From the NCBI GenBank assembly GCA_026075535.2, contig AP026540.1:6448001-6512000 (forward strand): DNA of 64,000 nucleotides. Direction: 5' to 3'. Under the pieces are notes generated by a model that searched no databases, was not told the origin of the DNA, and worked only from the letters and a program-made list of their open reading frames with translations. The position numbers and the translations under genes were made by a program. Each line of letters starts with the position of its first letter. The first letter of the stretch is position 1. The DNA comes from Tricholoma matsutake. Lineage: Eukaryota > Basidiomycota > Agaricomycetes > Agaricales > Tricholomataceae. Positions 1-12,000 of the stretch are shown here, in pieces.

Positions 1-1610
1 GAGTCCAGCTCAGGGCCACACACCTTGTTCACCTTCAACCACCAAAGAAGGGCATTCAGCCATCTTTCAAAGGTCTCGGTATCAGGTAATCTGCCGTACT
101 TCGATGGATTGGGAACTCGGGGACTGTTCTTGCCTCCAGTGGCAGGAATTTCTGTCAAGACAGAGACCTTGTTGTCGATCTGTCTATGTATCTTGGTATG
201 AATGTCCCTCAAATATTTTGAGGGATGGTGAGAGCCTTTATCTCAATAAGAATTGGGATAGGAAGATGTAGACCAGTAAGGGCTACTTGATTCTCATGGG
301 GTACCAGAACGTCCAGACGGGGTATGTCTGGAAGAAGTGCGTGTTTGCACTCCTCATCGGGATGCCTCTTCCTCGAATCGGGAAGAACATTTGGTACTCT
401 CATTGCTCGACGTGCAATACGTCGAGTTGCTATCACTTCCATTACCATCATCCTCGGACCCATCTCCATCTGGTGGTCCTCCATGGCCTGCATGACTCTG
501 CGCAGGCCATCTGGAATTTACAGATGGTGGGCTCTCTTGCTTTTGATGGCGAGATGAAGGGTCATCCTTATCCCAAGGTTGACCACGGATCCCCTGATCA
601 GGGATTGAAGTGGGATGTCCATCTTGGATATTGCCATCGCGTATCCTTTGAAGGACAATTCTGTTGTTGTTGGTATAGTGTACCTTCTTTTTAGAAGGTA
701 ATTTATGAGGTAACTCGGGGGTCTGTAGATGTGGGGAACCACGTCTGTGGCTGGAAGGATGTTCTCATTCCACTGGGTTAGTGGAATGAGGTTGGACAGG
801 GTTGGGATCTTGTTCTGTTGCTGGGGAACGAGGTATAGTAGGGTTGATTATTTCCCTACAGGCAAAGTGACTGGTGTAACTTAACACCAGATCTTTAAGT
901 TGGTTTTCCAACTTAATCGGTTCGAAATCTCTTGCATCCATGCAATGGGTAAACATATCTGTTGCAATCTGAGCAAAATGCTCAGCTCCAAATTCATCGT
1001 CCGATTCATCCTCTTGAGGTTTGGCCTTGAGGGGTCTTTTCTCTAGGCATCGGCGCAGCTGATCGTCAGCGTTCATCGGCATTGCAGGTGCTGATGCTGT
1101 TAAATCCGGCCATATGGCAGGGAATAATCCAGGTGTTTCATACATCTGGCTGTTGTGGGGAAGATCGATACCACTACCGGGGGTAATTCAGTGGTTGTTG
1201 GGCTCTGGGGTCAAGTCATCCAGAGGAGAAAGCTTCTGCAAGCCAGGAGGAGGTCCTGGATTGGAATGAGTGTCTCGTCAACTGTTGTTTGATGAGAAAG
1301 ATTTTCTGGATTTGGGTTCGCTGTTGTTGGCGTCCTCGATGGTAGGCCGTCGATGGTGTGGGCCGAGGGCAGAGGAATCAAGATTTCTCAAAGTGGCTGT
1401 ATGCGCTTTGAGGGTCTGAAAGTCCCTAGTAGGAGAAACATCATTTCTCGAGGTGCTTGTATGCGCCTTGAGTGGATGGGATCCAGCCAAATCTTTCGGA
1501 GCATGCCAAGGGGAATCCGACCCTGATGGCAATGGATGAGATTTACCTTGTGCATCCTGCTTGGGAGTAGGCTTCAGCTTGTTCTTGTTCTTGGCCCTGG
1601 TCAAAACCAT
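1..1610 (-). pseudogene. Gag polyprotein of element H, partial, with stops
   Basis: Structural (capsid-like) protein of the retrotransposon. Reading from an ATG at 1610 the frame continues to the window edge but is broken by several TGA codons. The part nearest the edge (about 1-250) matches the gag core of element G: both have SYRDKG-like, IDNKV and FERWLN-type segments. At 243-245 H has TGA where G has CGA (44022-44024), a direct example of CpG decay. The N-terminal half is low-complexity, rich in Pro, Ser and charged residues. The zinc knuckle would lie outside the window. Confidence 0.7.
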
Positions 1611-1855
1611 GGTCTCATTCTTGAGGTACAATCTTCAGCAATGGAGAAAAGGAAATTCGGTTGTAGCAGTGGGCAAAAAGCAAAGAGTTGAGTGCAAAGA
1701 AACTTGGTTTGGGTCCTAGCGATGGATATGCTTCCGTTGCTGATTGCGTTGAGAATTTTCTCCCCTCGTGGGAGAAGTTCAGGGTTGTGTTGATGACGAT
1801 TGCTGATGGGGCGATGTTGAGCTTAACTCTATATGAGTTTGAGTGTTTAAAAAAC

Positions 1856-2054
1856 TGTAGTGAGTTGTAGGGGGGTCCCTTAATATCACACAGGAGCTAA
1901 ACACGACTAACATATATTTATTGTGTGTACTCGAGGTGGTAGTAAAAAGATTGCTTATGTAAATAGAAGGCTGGTCCCTTTATAGGGGCCAGCCAGGTCA
2001 ATAGCAAAGAAATATAATATATACAAATGCGGGGTCAAGCCCCGGGTCACCACA
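1856..2054 (-). repeat. 5-prime LTR of element H
   Basis: About 199 bp. Read on the minus strand it starts TGTGGTGACC and ends CACTACA (TG..CA). It contains TATA-like runs and the CCCTATAAAGGG palindrome also seen in the LTR of element G. The partner LTR is outside the window, so the boundaries rest on comparison with G. Confidence 0.7.
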
Positions 2055-2070
2055 ACCACTTACCACCACT

Positions 2071-4208
2071 TTAGCTTGAGCCCCAAAAGCCTATACATAA
2101 ACAGAAGCCATCGTCAATGGCAAGGCTCAGGTATATTCTGGTGAATGTACCTTCTTTTGCCCTGGTGGCATTGCCTTGAAGTAGTTTTTGAAGTCGGCTT
2201 TTGAACCACCTGGGTTCTCTTTGAGCCAATCTTTCATGGTAAAATTCCTGACCCAAAGCAATCAGTCTCAAGAATGTGTGGAATGGAATCATACTTCTCT
2301 GTCATCCCCATGCTGACTACTGCAGCTGGAGCTGCCCTTGATTTTTTTGCAGGCTGAGCCGTTTCCAAAGAATTTTTGATTTGGACCAGAGGATTTGAGG
2401 CAGTAGTCATTGCAGCTAAATTGAGACCACAATGAGCACTTGAGATCGAGTTAATAGGCATTACAGGTGCCATTGAGTTGCAGTGAGGAATAGCCTCTGT
2501 TGTGCCCAAGAAACCAGATGAATCGCCAATCCACACAGTCACAGGAATTGCAGGTGGCATTGGTCCTCCAAGGTTGGATGGTGCATTTGATAATGCAGTG
2601 GCAGGTGTGGCTGTGGGTGTAATGGTAGATGCAGTGTTGGATTCATTGCTGGTGGACATGTTTGCACTGGGATTGATGGTAATACAGGGATTAAATGGCA
2701 AAGATTGGGAGACGGCAGAAGTGTTGGCAATTGGAGGTGCCCGATTAGAGAGCTTGTTGATGTTTTCAAATATAGTGTTGTCATCACTACGTGGAAAGGC
2801 AAGTCATCAGTGATCCATGCTAGGCAACAGAGAAATACTCACAGGGGATCGAAGATTTCTGTGATTGGCTGTTGATAGAAATGTGGCATAGTCAGCAACT
2901 GTACCAGTCATCAATGGAAAAAGGATACATGGGTATCATCATTCTCTGATGGCGGTGAGTCTCTGCCACCTGTGCTTGGACCTAGCGATGGCTCACCAAC
3001 ACAGGTTTCAGCCACCGTGGTGCCACTCGGCACAGTTTCAGGCATGGGCATGTTGGTGGCGAGCTGGTTGATATTTTGGGCTGTGGCATCCGAGTCATGC
3101 ATGTCATTGTCAGAGCCTTCCATCTTCAATAAGCCAGTGTCATTGAGAATAGGCTTTGGAGAGCTTGAACATTTCTGCTTCCTCCCAGAGTGCTTCCCAG
3201 TCTCACCTTCCTGTCGCCGAATGTTCTGCCACCATGAGGCATATGCATGTGCTGCCCATCGGTCCAGTTTCCAAGATCCTTCAGAGAGATGGAATTCCTC
3301 AAACTTGGTCATCGTCTCGATTCTGAAATATTTGTAAGCATCAAGTCCCAATTGACCCCAGGTGGACGGTGCAAGCTCAGCATGTCGTAAAGAATTGAAG
3401 ATTTTTCAAGCCTTGTCACTGAATTTTGCGAGTTGGTGTCGATCAACAGGAACTCCTTCTCCATCCTCCAGGTACAGGTGTTTCTCGTCATCATCTTCAG
3501 AGCTATTCAATGGTCAGCCATGTCTTGGCTTTCTGATCGCAAGGCTGTTGGTGTTGCCATCATCTCGTTTCTGATACTCCTTGTAAGCTTTCTCCAGCCA
3601 AAATTTGATGCTCTTGTAGTTGGTTTGTAGCAAAGAGGGTGCATTCTTTAAGAGAGGGAGCCAATTTGATTCCAAGCATGGAATCCATTCAACCCATTCC
3701 AGGAGTTTTTCATAATTATACCTGTCATGGTTACGAATAGATGTACATAAAATAATGCATAGAAGTGAATGTTAACCTACTTTGTCATTTCTAACTGTCC
3801 CTCCAACTTTACAACTTCATTTTGAAGACGAGAATTTTCATACTGTAACGATTGCAGTTGTCTGGCCATCATGTGAGATTGAGATGGCATATATGCACTA
3901 TTTGGGGTCATGAAAGGATCATAGTAGGGACAATCTGATACAGGACAATGTGTTGACTGGCCAAACTCATGGTCAGCAAGAGTCTCCCATGTGAAGTGAG
4001 GGTATGTTGCCTGAGAGTGATGACCATGTTGAGAGTGAGCATTGTTTGAAAAACCGGCTGAAGATACTAGTGGACTCAGAGACACATTGGAATCTGAAGG
4101 GAGTCCATCTTGAGAATGATGAGGTCTTTGTTGGAAGTTGGATGCCAAATAGAAAGTTGAACTGTGTATTCCTGGGGGTGATTGTAAAGGGGACATCAAG
4201 GGAGACAT
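2071..4208 (-). pseudogene. Second gene of the CACTA-like element, unknown function
   Basis: I do not recognise the family. The frame begins around 4208 with a Ser/His/Gln-rich region, then a short coiled-coil-like stretch (about 3780-3860, LQSLQYENSRLQNEV). After a likely 57-nt intron (about 3721-3777) it continues with a Trp/Lys-rich segment. TGA stops interrupt it near 3513 and 3405 in otherwise good frame. The middle (2940-3350) is rich in aromatic and charged residues (WWQNIRRQ). The end (2234-2701) is Pro/Thr/Ser-rich, then shifts frame near 2240. By position it could be a TnpA-like DNA-binding partner of the transposase, but no motif proves that. Confidence 0.45.
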
Positions 4209-4340
4209 TTTGACAATGCAGGGACATGCAAAGCTCAAATTACAGAAGTGACAAGATACAATTGTGCAACAAAGTTGGATGAAATGAATGTGAGGAACAA
4301 TGAGAGCACAACTGCTGTGGTGGTTGTGAGGAAAGTGCAA

Positions 4341-4969
4341 AATGTGTGATGGTCACAATCACAATCCCATTTCTGCAGGACTTTGATGCGTCTCAATCAT
4401 TTTACCCTTCTGCACCTGAAAGTTCTCCAAGATGTCAATTCCATTGGATCAAGTTAGCCAACTGGATCATCAGACACTTGTCAAGAGTCGGAATCAGTGT
4501 TACATGGCACTTTTGAATGAGGTTCAGCTTCTTCAGTAACCGTTATCATCTGAGCAGTATACATGTAACTGACATGCATTCCAGAGAAATACAAACAACA
4601 TACATAGCTGAAGATACTGTAGGAGAAGTGCAATCTTTCATTCAAGGTCCCATCAGGCATGTTCAATATTGTCACGGTCAAAGATTGGTGCATTGCATCA
4701 CTGGCCCAATTGTGGTGACAACTTTTTCACTAAGTATTCCAGCTGATCCCATCTAAAATATTACAGGCTTTTCAAGATGATCATCTGTGCTTTGATCCCA
4801 ACCGTACACTGGTAGATGAACTGAATGGTGTCCCTTCCTCAACTGGCAATTCAATGAAAAAGAAGTGAACTTGGCTGTGGACTGATAACTTTTGCTTGGG
4901 ACTCTATGGGTGGCAGTGTACTCTCTCAGATTCAAATGGCCATGGCAATGTAATATAGCATGGATTGCC
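4341..4969. other. Spacer between the two CACTA-type genes
   Basis: About 630 bases between the end of the transposase frame and the start of the second gene. Short open frames exist on both strands but none has recognisable motifs. I see no RNA gene or strong repeat. Confidence 0.5.
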
Positions 4970-7055
4970 TTAACAATATTCATCAATAATGTCTGCATTG
5001 TTCCTGTTTCCCTGCCCATCCCCTTCGTCGTCTTCATCACCTTGTCCTAGTAGTGCTGTAATTTCCATTCCAGTTTTCTCAACTAAAAAATGCTCTGTAT
5101 CTGGCATCAAAATCTCACCATCTTGGGCAAATTTGAAGTAAGGCACCATTGAAACCACTGAATTGATGTTTTTGATGTCTATCGCAACCAAAGCATTATC
5201 TCCCTGATAGTGGCATGCATATACGGCTTGGAATGAGTGCTTGAGTAATTCTTGATCAGGAGAGGAGGACATTGAGATGATGGCCAGATTGTGAATCTCT
5301 TCTGCAAATCGTAAACAAAAGAAGAATTGCACTTCGGCAAATTTGGAGTGATTATTAGCGTGAACCTGCATTTAAAAATTAGCAAGTTGGTAAAAAACAG
5401 AGTGGGTTTCTGTACCTTGACAACTCTGGTGTTTCGCAGTTTTCTTTGTGACCGGCACTCCATCCAACAGGATTGAGCAACTTGTCCATTTGGAAGATGA
5501 AGGTGTGCCCAGTGTCTAACTGCATGGGGCCATTGGTCTTATTAGGCCATCCCTTCTCATCCCAAAGTGCCATGATAGCAGATGCCTCTCAATCAGAAAC
5601 ATCAATAGCTGTTGACTGACAGGCTCGCAACAGGGCATAGCCATTACCAAGGTCCTTTCCACCCCATGGGACTTTTGTCAATTCATCTTTGGAGGGTAGG
5701 ACATTGGGCATGATGCTGAGAATGGAATTGATTTGGGCATGAAGCAGTCCACACTGGGCAATGTTGGCGTATGGATCCTTGTCCTGACATATTTCATCTC
5801 CAAGATTGCCAATTGCAGTCTCCATGGTCCATTGAGCATAACAACCTAGAGGCCCCACATGAATAGTCTCTGGTCTAATGTGCATGAGAAGATGGATACT
5901 ATGGCAAAGGAAATGAATCTGCTCTGCATGTCATTGGACATACAGATCCTCAAACTCCTTGTGGAATTCACACAGCAAACGATTTCCTTCCTTAATTTGC
6001 TCAGGGGATAGTTTGAGTTGATACATTACTTGAATGCCTCGTGTCAGTTTGCAAAAGTTTTGCCAACATTTTTCAGGCAGGATAGAATGAAGCAAGGCAG
6101 GCCCTAAACCAAAGAGATAGATTAGAAACTCCCAGGCTTTGTACCCCGAGTTAATTTTCTCGGCAGGGTTTCGAGGCACCTGGCCAAATGAGGAGGGCAA
6201 GTATGGCGTAGCCATCATGACAGTCTTGCCATGGGATTCCCATATTTTTCCAGTCAGAACTTTCCAGTCCCAACTATCCTTGGTATTGGGCTGGTAACAT
6301 TTCACTGTACCACACCACAATCCCAGGAGAAGGTCAGGATCATTGAGGGTGGTGAGGTGCATCAGATCCATGACAAATATATTTGGAACACCAAGGCTAT
6401 GATGCAAGCCACTGAAGATTGTTTGTTTGCTAAGTCCTGTCACAAGCCATCGAGTGTTATACTGTGATAGGTTTTGGGCAGAAAGAAGATGTTGGAGGTT
6501 TGCCTTGTAGTGCTCAGAGCTGTTTTGCCAAAACTCATGCAACTGAGCAAACATTACATCAGGGTGGTCACATCCTGCAACACTATAATTTGTGGGTTTT
6601 TGCAGAAGGGGGAAGTAGTGCCCATCTCCATTACGACGTTGTCCAGAAAGTGTGCAGAATAATCGGCAGCCACATTTTCCACTATGTCCAATGTTGCCGC
6701 ATGCATCTGTCATGGTGGGCCCATCAGCAGTAACCAACATAAGAAATGGAATGGACTTGGGAATATATGAGTGAGCCCATGCGTCCCAGATCTTCAAACC
6801 CTCCTTTTGCAAAGCAGAAATATGGGAGAGGGTGGGATAAAGATAAGAGTCTGTGTGTTTTGGCTTCTTTGGACCACCAATGAAGCCAGCAGGTATAACA
6901 AAGTGTTTCTTGTACCGTAAGTCAGGGGGGAGATTGTGAATCATGTAGATGAATATCCAACAGTCTGAGTCCTTATCTGCATAGAGCTGAGCACCATCGA
7001 GAGATATCTGAATCATCATGTCGCCATTCTTGATCTTTCCCACATGGCAGGCATC
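4970..7055 (-). pseudogene. Tnp2-family transposase, N-terminally truncated
   Basis: Transposase of EnSpm/CACTA type (Transposase_21 followed by a DUF4218-like region). Landmarks in order: SLDGAQLYADKDSDCW and NLPPDLRYKK near 6870-7010, FIGGPKKPKHTDS, then LQKEGLKIWDAW; an FVMDLMHL segment at about 6360; a DUF4218-like part (PETIHVGPLGCYAQWTME) at about 5790-5880; and a C-terminal tail after an intron at about 5371-5417. The family normally has several hundred residues before SLDGAQ; these are missing because element A inserted at 7056. The apparent start in the frame lies inside the LTR. TGA codons at about 5931 and 5589 break the frame where relatives read through. It cannot encode an active enzyme. 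Confidence 0.85.
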
Positions 7056-7511
7056 TGTCAAGACCAATTCTCTTGACTAGATTTCCAATCGTTTTCCACC
7101 CCCTTCCTGGCCACCTTGCATCACAGCCCACCTCCTATCAGCAGCACTGCCTAGAGGTGAAATTCCCTCATTTCCAATTTGATAAAATTAGTTATCTTGG
7201 AAGCTGGTTTGCAATTATCACAGCCTTGGAAACCCCTATCACCTCCGGACTTTAGTATTTAAGCTAGCTACTTTTGTCTTGTATCAGCAGTTGTAAATCA
7301 ACCAAGTCTCCCACTTAATTCTATCCCCTTTAAAACTCCAATTACTTTCTTAAGTCGATCTCAAACTCTTGCTCATCCTCTCTGGAAATTCTCCAGACCT
7401 CTGGTCATCTTCCTTACCCTTGCCTTGAAATTAGGACACTTGATGAGGAGAAGGGCGCAACTTCTTATAATTTGAAGCCAAGTCCTTTCTGCTCCCCCAC
7501 TTGGTATGACA
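7056..7511 (+). repeat. 5-prime LTR of element A
   Basis: About 456 bp, starting TGTCAAG and ending TATGACA. It aligns over much of its length with the longer LTRs of C: a shared TTTAGTATTTAAGC TATA-like box near 7250, AAAATTAGGACAC-like and CTTCTTATAA blocks, and CTTTCTG near the end. With no partner LTR, the right boundary is inferred from the TGTC/GACA end symmetry. Confidence 0.7.
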
Positions 7512-7687
7512 CATCAAGTAAACCCTGCCTCAGATTTCCGTAGGATTCCCTGTCTTACTTGATCCATCCTCTACAACTTCTATCATCCAGGTACAACCGG
7601 AATTCTGATGACTTCCCCATCCAGCTCAGTACTTAACAGTATTTACAAACTCTCACTTCTCTCATCAAATTGATTCCATCTTCTCCT

Positions 7688-9094
7688 ATGACTCCTACTG
7701 AGTCACAGACTCAACGAACTACAAGAAACTCCTGCTGTGCTGGCACAGTACCAGGATTATCAGCAATCTGCCGATCTATACTTCCTTCCCCTAGGCATGC
7801 TTCGACTTTTGGTGCATCCACCAGACCATTCAACATCTTCAGGCAAATCCGTTCTGGAGCACCCTCCATCAGTGCTAATGTCATGTCTCAACCTCTGGAG
7901 ACCCCTCGGAATATGACTCCACTTGAGTATGCAGAGAATGTTGGGCAGCCTAACCCCTTTGATAAGGAAGGTCCAGGTAAAGAGGACGGACTTCCCGGTG
8001 GACCTGACAACCCTAGCAGTCCTGATGGCCCTGGGGATGACCCCAGTCCTGACGACCCTGATGACTCTCTACCTCCCAATAGTGGAAATCCTGATCCAGG
8101 AGATAGGTTCCTTGATGCGCTATTCAAGCTCTCGGATAGTCTCCAAACCCTCTGGCAGAACCAAGCACCCAAGACCGAGAAGATCAAAGTTTGTGATCCT
8201 GACACTTTCGACAGGGCCAATCCCCGGAAACTTTGGGACTTCCTAGTCTCATGCAACCTTCACTTCTGCGATCATCCTCAGGTCTTTGCCTCCAATGAAA
8301 AGAAGATCTTATTCATCCTTTCCTACCTCAAAGGGTCAGCCCTTAGCTGGTTTGAACCTGGACTCAACAACCCAACAAATTCCGCCCATTGGATGTGGAA
8401 CTATGAGGTATTCCTTAGTGAGTTGGAAAGTAATTTTGGTCCTCACGACCCTGTTGGGGACACAGAAAAAGCTCTTTCAGAGCTCACAATGAAGAAAGGT
8501 GGAAGAATAGTGAAGTATAATGTGGACTTCTGGGAACTGGCTTCCTGGGTCAATTGGAATGAGGCCACTCTTCACGACCAGTATTTCCGTGGTCTTCTGC
8601 TCCATCTCTGCATAGAAGTCTTATGGGGGGGACAACCCGATACTCTAGCATCCCTACATCTTAAAGCCCAGGATGCTGACAACATCTATTGGATGCAGGA
8701 AGAAGAAACCTGCTTAGAAGCAAAGACCCCCGGGAATTCCACACACACTGGAAAGAAGGAATCTAAAGGTTCTCCTAGCTCCAATTCCAACACTCAGTCC
8801 AAACCCCAGCCCTCATCCAGCACCAACCACACAAGCCAATCCTTGTCTGGCAGCTCCTCTGGGTCGAAGAACAACTTCCAGAAGGACAAGCCAAAAAACT
8901 CTACTTCTGACAAGTTGGGGAAAGACGGTAAACTAACCAGAGATGAGCATGAACGCTGCATGAAAGAAGGACTTTGCCTCTACTGTGGCAAGAAAGGACA
9001 TGGAGCCAGGAATTGTCCAAAGTCCAAAGCGACCAAAGCCCATGCTGCAGCAGTCACCAAGTCCAAGCCAGACTCTGCAGACCCAAAAAAATAG
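7688..9094 (+). CDS. Gag protein of element A
   Basis: Capsid/nucleocapsid protein of about 468 residues. I chose ATG 7688 because C starts with the same MTPTE at 40022. Features: a disordered Pro/Asp/Gly-rich N-terminal region (about residues 80-140); a retrotransposon gag core with DPDTFD, LRDFL/LWDFL and LSYLKGSALSWFEPGL (about 170-240); and a single CCHC zinc knuckle near the end (CLYCGKKGHGARNC), which binds element RNA. The frame is intact. It ends in TAG at 9092, preceded directly by a run of seven A, and pol continues in the -1 frame. Confidence 0.85.
   Translation: MTPTESQTQRTTRNSCCAGTVPGLSAICRSILPSPRHASTFGASTRPFNIFRQIRSGAPSISANVMSQPLETPRNMTPLEYAENVGQPNPFDKEGPGKEDGLPGGPDNPSSPDGPGDDPSPDDPDDSLPPNSGNPDPGDRFLDALFKLSDSLQTLWQNQAPKTEKIKVCDPDTFDRANPRKLWDFLVSCNLHFCDHPQVFASNEKKILFILSYLKGSALSWFEPGLNNPTNSAHWMWNYEVFLSELESNFGPHDPVGDTEKALSELTMKKGGRIVKYNVDFWELASWVNWNEATLHDQYFRGLLLHLCIEVLWGGQPDTLASLHLKAQDADNIYWMQEEETCLEAKTPGNSTHTGKKESKGSPSSNSNTQSKPQPSSSTNHTSQSLSGSSSGSKNNFQKDKPKNSTSDKLGKDGKLTRDEHERCMKEGLCLYCGKKGHGARNCPKSKATKAHAAAVTKSKPDSADPKK
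9085..9094 (+). promoter_or_regulatory. Predicted -1 ribosomal frameshift site between gag and pol
   Basis: AAAAAAATAG: in the gag frame the codons are CCA AAA AAA TAG. Slipping back one base on the A heptamer gives AAA AAA ATA GTC and enters the pol frame directly. C has the same arrangement (GGAAAAATAG at 38649-38658 on the minus strand) with pol again in -1, though its slippery run is shorter. A slippery heptamer followed at once by the gag stop is a known way to set the Gag to Gag-Pol ratio. I did not identify a downstream pseudoknot. Confidence 0.65.
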
Positions 9095-12000
9095 TCTGCA
9101 ACCCTTGGGAACATGCCACTGGGGCTGAGGGTTGCAGTGACCTTTCCCAACTGGCTGCTTATGTCTGTCTCAACATGTCTGCTCTTTCTGATCCTGAATC
9201 CCTTACCATCCTGCAATCCCTTTCCAAACATTCCCTAAAAATCAGAACTCTTATCGACTCTGGTTCCTTGCATTGTTTCCTTGATTTGTGCAGGACAACC
9301 AACTTAGTGCTGGAACCATTCCTCCAATCAGACTCCAACTATTTGATGGAACTTGTACTCCACCATAACTCAAGTTGTGGAACTCCCAGTCACTTTTCCA
9401 TCTGGTGAAGTGTTCAATCTGACATTTCATGTAACCTCGCTGGACTCTTCCTGTTCTGCAGTACTTGGTCATAACTGGCTGAAGCAATACAATCCGTTGA
9501 TTGACTGGTCTTCAGGCCAGATGAATTTCTGTTCCACAGCTCAAAGAGGTCCTGCCCCCTCAATGTCCTCCGACTCTCCTATCTTGTGTGAGTCACCTTC
9601 ACCTCTGAACCTTCCAGCGGAAACCCGCAAAAACCCTGTAATCACTAAACCCTCGAAACTTGTACCTCCTGAGATCTCTTTCATCAATGCTGCCACTTAC
9701 ATGTGCACAAGCAAACTTCCTGGGGCTGTTGCCTTTCAGATGACATTCTCCCTGGAAGGACTGGTGGCTAAATCCAGGGTAGTGTCTGGGAATCCTCTGG
9801 ACCTTTCAGATGTTCCAGAAGAATATCATGAATTTGCAGATGTCTTTAACAAACAAAAAGCCAACACCCTTCCTCCACACTGTCCCTATGACCTCAAGAT
9901 AGAGACGGAGGATAATGATCCCCCACCTCCAGGTCGCATGTACTCCCTCTCTCCCTCTGAGCTTGAGGCCCTCCAAATATTCATTGAAGAAAACATTTGC
10001 TCAGGCTTCATCCACCCCTCCAAATCCCCTCACAGCGCTCCTATACTTTTTGTCAAGAAAAAGGATGGGAGTCTCCGACTTTGCGTTGACTACCGGGGAC
10101 TCAACCGCATCTCAAAGAAGGACTGCTACCCACTTCCTCTAATCTTGGATCTCCTGGACTCTCCAGGAAAGGCGCGTGTGTTCACCAAAATTGACCTCCA
10201 GCATGCCTATCACTTAGTCTGCATTGCTGAGGGAGATGAATGGAAAACCACTTTCTGCATGCACCACGGTTCTTTCGAATGGCTGGTGGTTCCTTTTGGA
10301 CTCACCAACACACCTGCTGCCTTCCAGTGCCTCATGAACGACATCTTCAGTGACCTATTAGATGTCAGCGTCATTGTCTACCTCAATGATATCCTAATCT
10401 ACTCCAACGACATGAGTCAACATAAGGCTCACATCAAGGAAGTCCTCTGGAGACTCCGGAAAAATGGGCTCTACACTGCTCCGCAGAAATGCAAGTTCCA
10501 TAAAGACAGCATGGAATACTTGGGTCTCATCCTCTCTCTGGATGGGCTCCAGATGTCTGAAGATAAAGTCAAAACCATCCTCAACTGGCCCAAACCTTGA
10601 AAGATTAAGGACATTCAATCCTTCCTTGGATTCTGCAACTTCTACCGACGGTTCATCCATGGATATTCTGACATTGTCATTTCTCTCACCAGACTCACCC
10701 AGAAGCACATGCCTTGGGACTTTGGTAAGAAATGTCAAGAAGCCTTCAACAAATTAAAAGAAGAATTCACTCATGCCCCAGTACTCACTCAATGGCTACC
10801 GGACTCCTGCATTATCTTGGAGACAGATGCCTCAGACTATGCCTTAGCAGCAATTATTTCCATCTATACCTCGGATGGAGAAATCCACCTGGTTGCATTC
10901 CACTCCCGTTCCTTCAACCCGGCTGAATTGAACTACAACACCCACGACAAAGAACTTCTGGCTATCTTCGAAGCTTTCAAATGCTGGTGACAGTACCTTG
11001 AAGGTTCCAGAAATCCAGTAGATGTGGTCATGGATCACAAAAACTTGGAATACTTCAGTACCACAAAGCTCCTTACTCGTTGTCAAGCTCAGTGGTTAGA
11101 ATACCTTTCACAGTTCAACCTCACCATCCGCTTCCGCCCTGGTAAACTAGGGGCTAAACCTGATGTGCTCACTAGATGCTGGGATGTCTACCTCAAAGGG
11201 GGAAATAGCGACTTTGCCTCAGTAAATCTGAGCAACTTTGGTCCAGTCTTTACTCAAGAACAACTCACATCCTCTCTCTGAGCCACTTTCCTTGCTACTC
11301 CTATCATCTGTCAAGCTGTTCTCATGGATGTTGAAAAACTCCACAATGATATCCAATCTTCACTTCCTCTTGATCCCATCTCCTCCTCACACCTTCCATC
11401 ACCATCTGCCCCAAATTGGTCTCTAGATGACAGTGGACTCCTCCGCCACTTCAACTGGATTTATGTCCCAGATGTCGCGGACCTCCATCTTAAAGTCTTA
11501 CAATACAAGCATGACCACATCCTCTCAGGTCACTATGGGCAAAACAAGACCCTTCAGCTTATCCATTCCAATGGTCACACTGCCATACTAGTCATTGTAG
11601 ACCAACTCTCCAAACAGGGTATCTTCATCCCCACAGTAAATGAAATCATGGCACAAGAACTCGCTAATCTCTTCATCATGCATGTCTTCTCCAAACATGG
11701 TGTTCCATCCCACATCACCTGCAACCGGGGTTCCGAGTTCATTTCCCATTTCTTCCGCTCTCTCGGGCAAGCCCTGGACATGAAAATCCACTTCACTTCA
11801 GGTTACCATCCAGAAGGCAATGGACAAACTGAATGCCTCAACCAGACCCTTGAACAGTACTTGTGGATCTTCTGCAACTACCAACAGGACAACTGGTCCC
11901 AGCTTTTACCTTTGGGGGAATTTGCATACAACAATGCTCCCTCAGCTTCCACCGGAGTTTCACCCTTCTTTGCCAACAAGGGTTACCACCTGAACATCAC

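Larger units (their letters stand above)
1..2054 (-). mobile_element. Ty3/gypsy element H, 5-prime part only
   Basis: This minus-strand LTR retrotransposon enters from the left edge, so only its 5-prime LTR and most of gag are visible. It belongs near element G (42457-52612). Both LTRs share the layout of a TG-GTGAC or TG-AGTGA start and a CCCTATAAAGGG or CCCTTTATAAGGG palindrome. Directly inside the LTR both carry TTTTTTRAACACTCAAA, and both gag proteins contain the same capsid-like core. Its right flank is the CACTA-type remnant. The other end and any target duplication lie outside the window. Confidence 0.8.
2055..7055 (-). mobile_element. EnSpm/CACTA-type DNA transposon remnant
   Basis: Minus-strand block with a Tnp2-family transposase followed by a second, unrecognised gene, the usual two-gene plan of CACTA elements. 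The 5-prime part of the transposase is cut off at 7055 by the LTR of element A. The 3-prime side is cut by element H at 2055. No CACTA terminal repeats can be seen, as both ends appear lost. Confidence 0.65.

Noticed and set aside
7439..7519. Self-priming pair in element A (CATCAAGT after the LTR with ACTTGATG inside it)
   Set aside because: Only 8 bases, no TATA-like box about 30 nt upstream of the presumed start, and the relative C shows no equivalent. The better TATA box (near 7250) points to another start.
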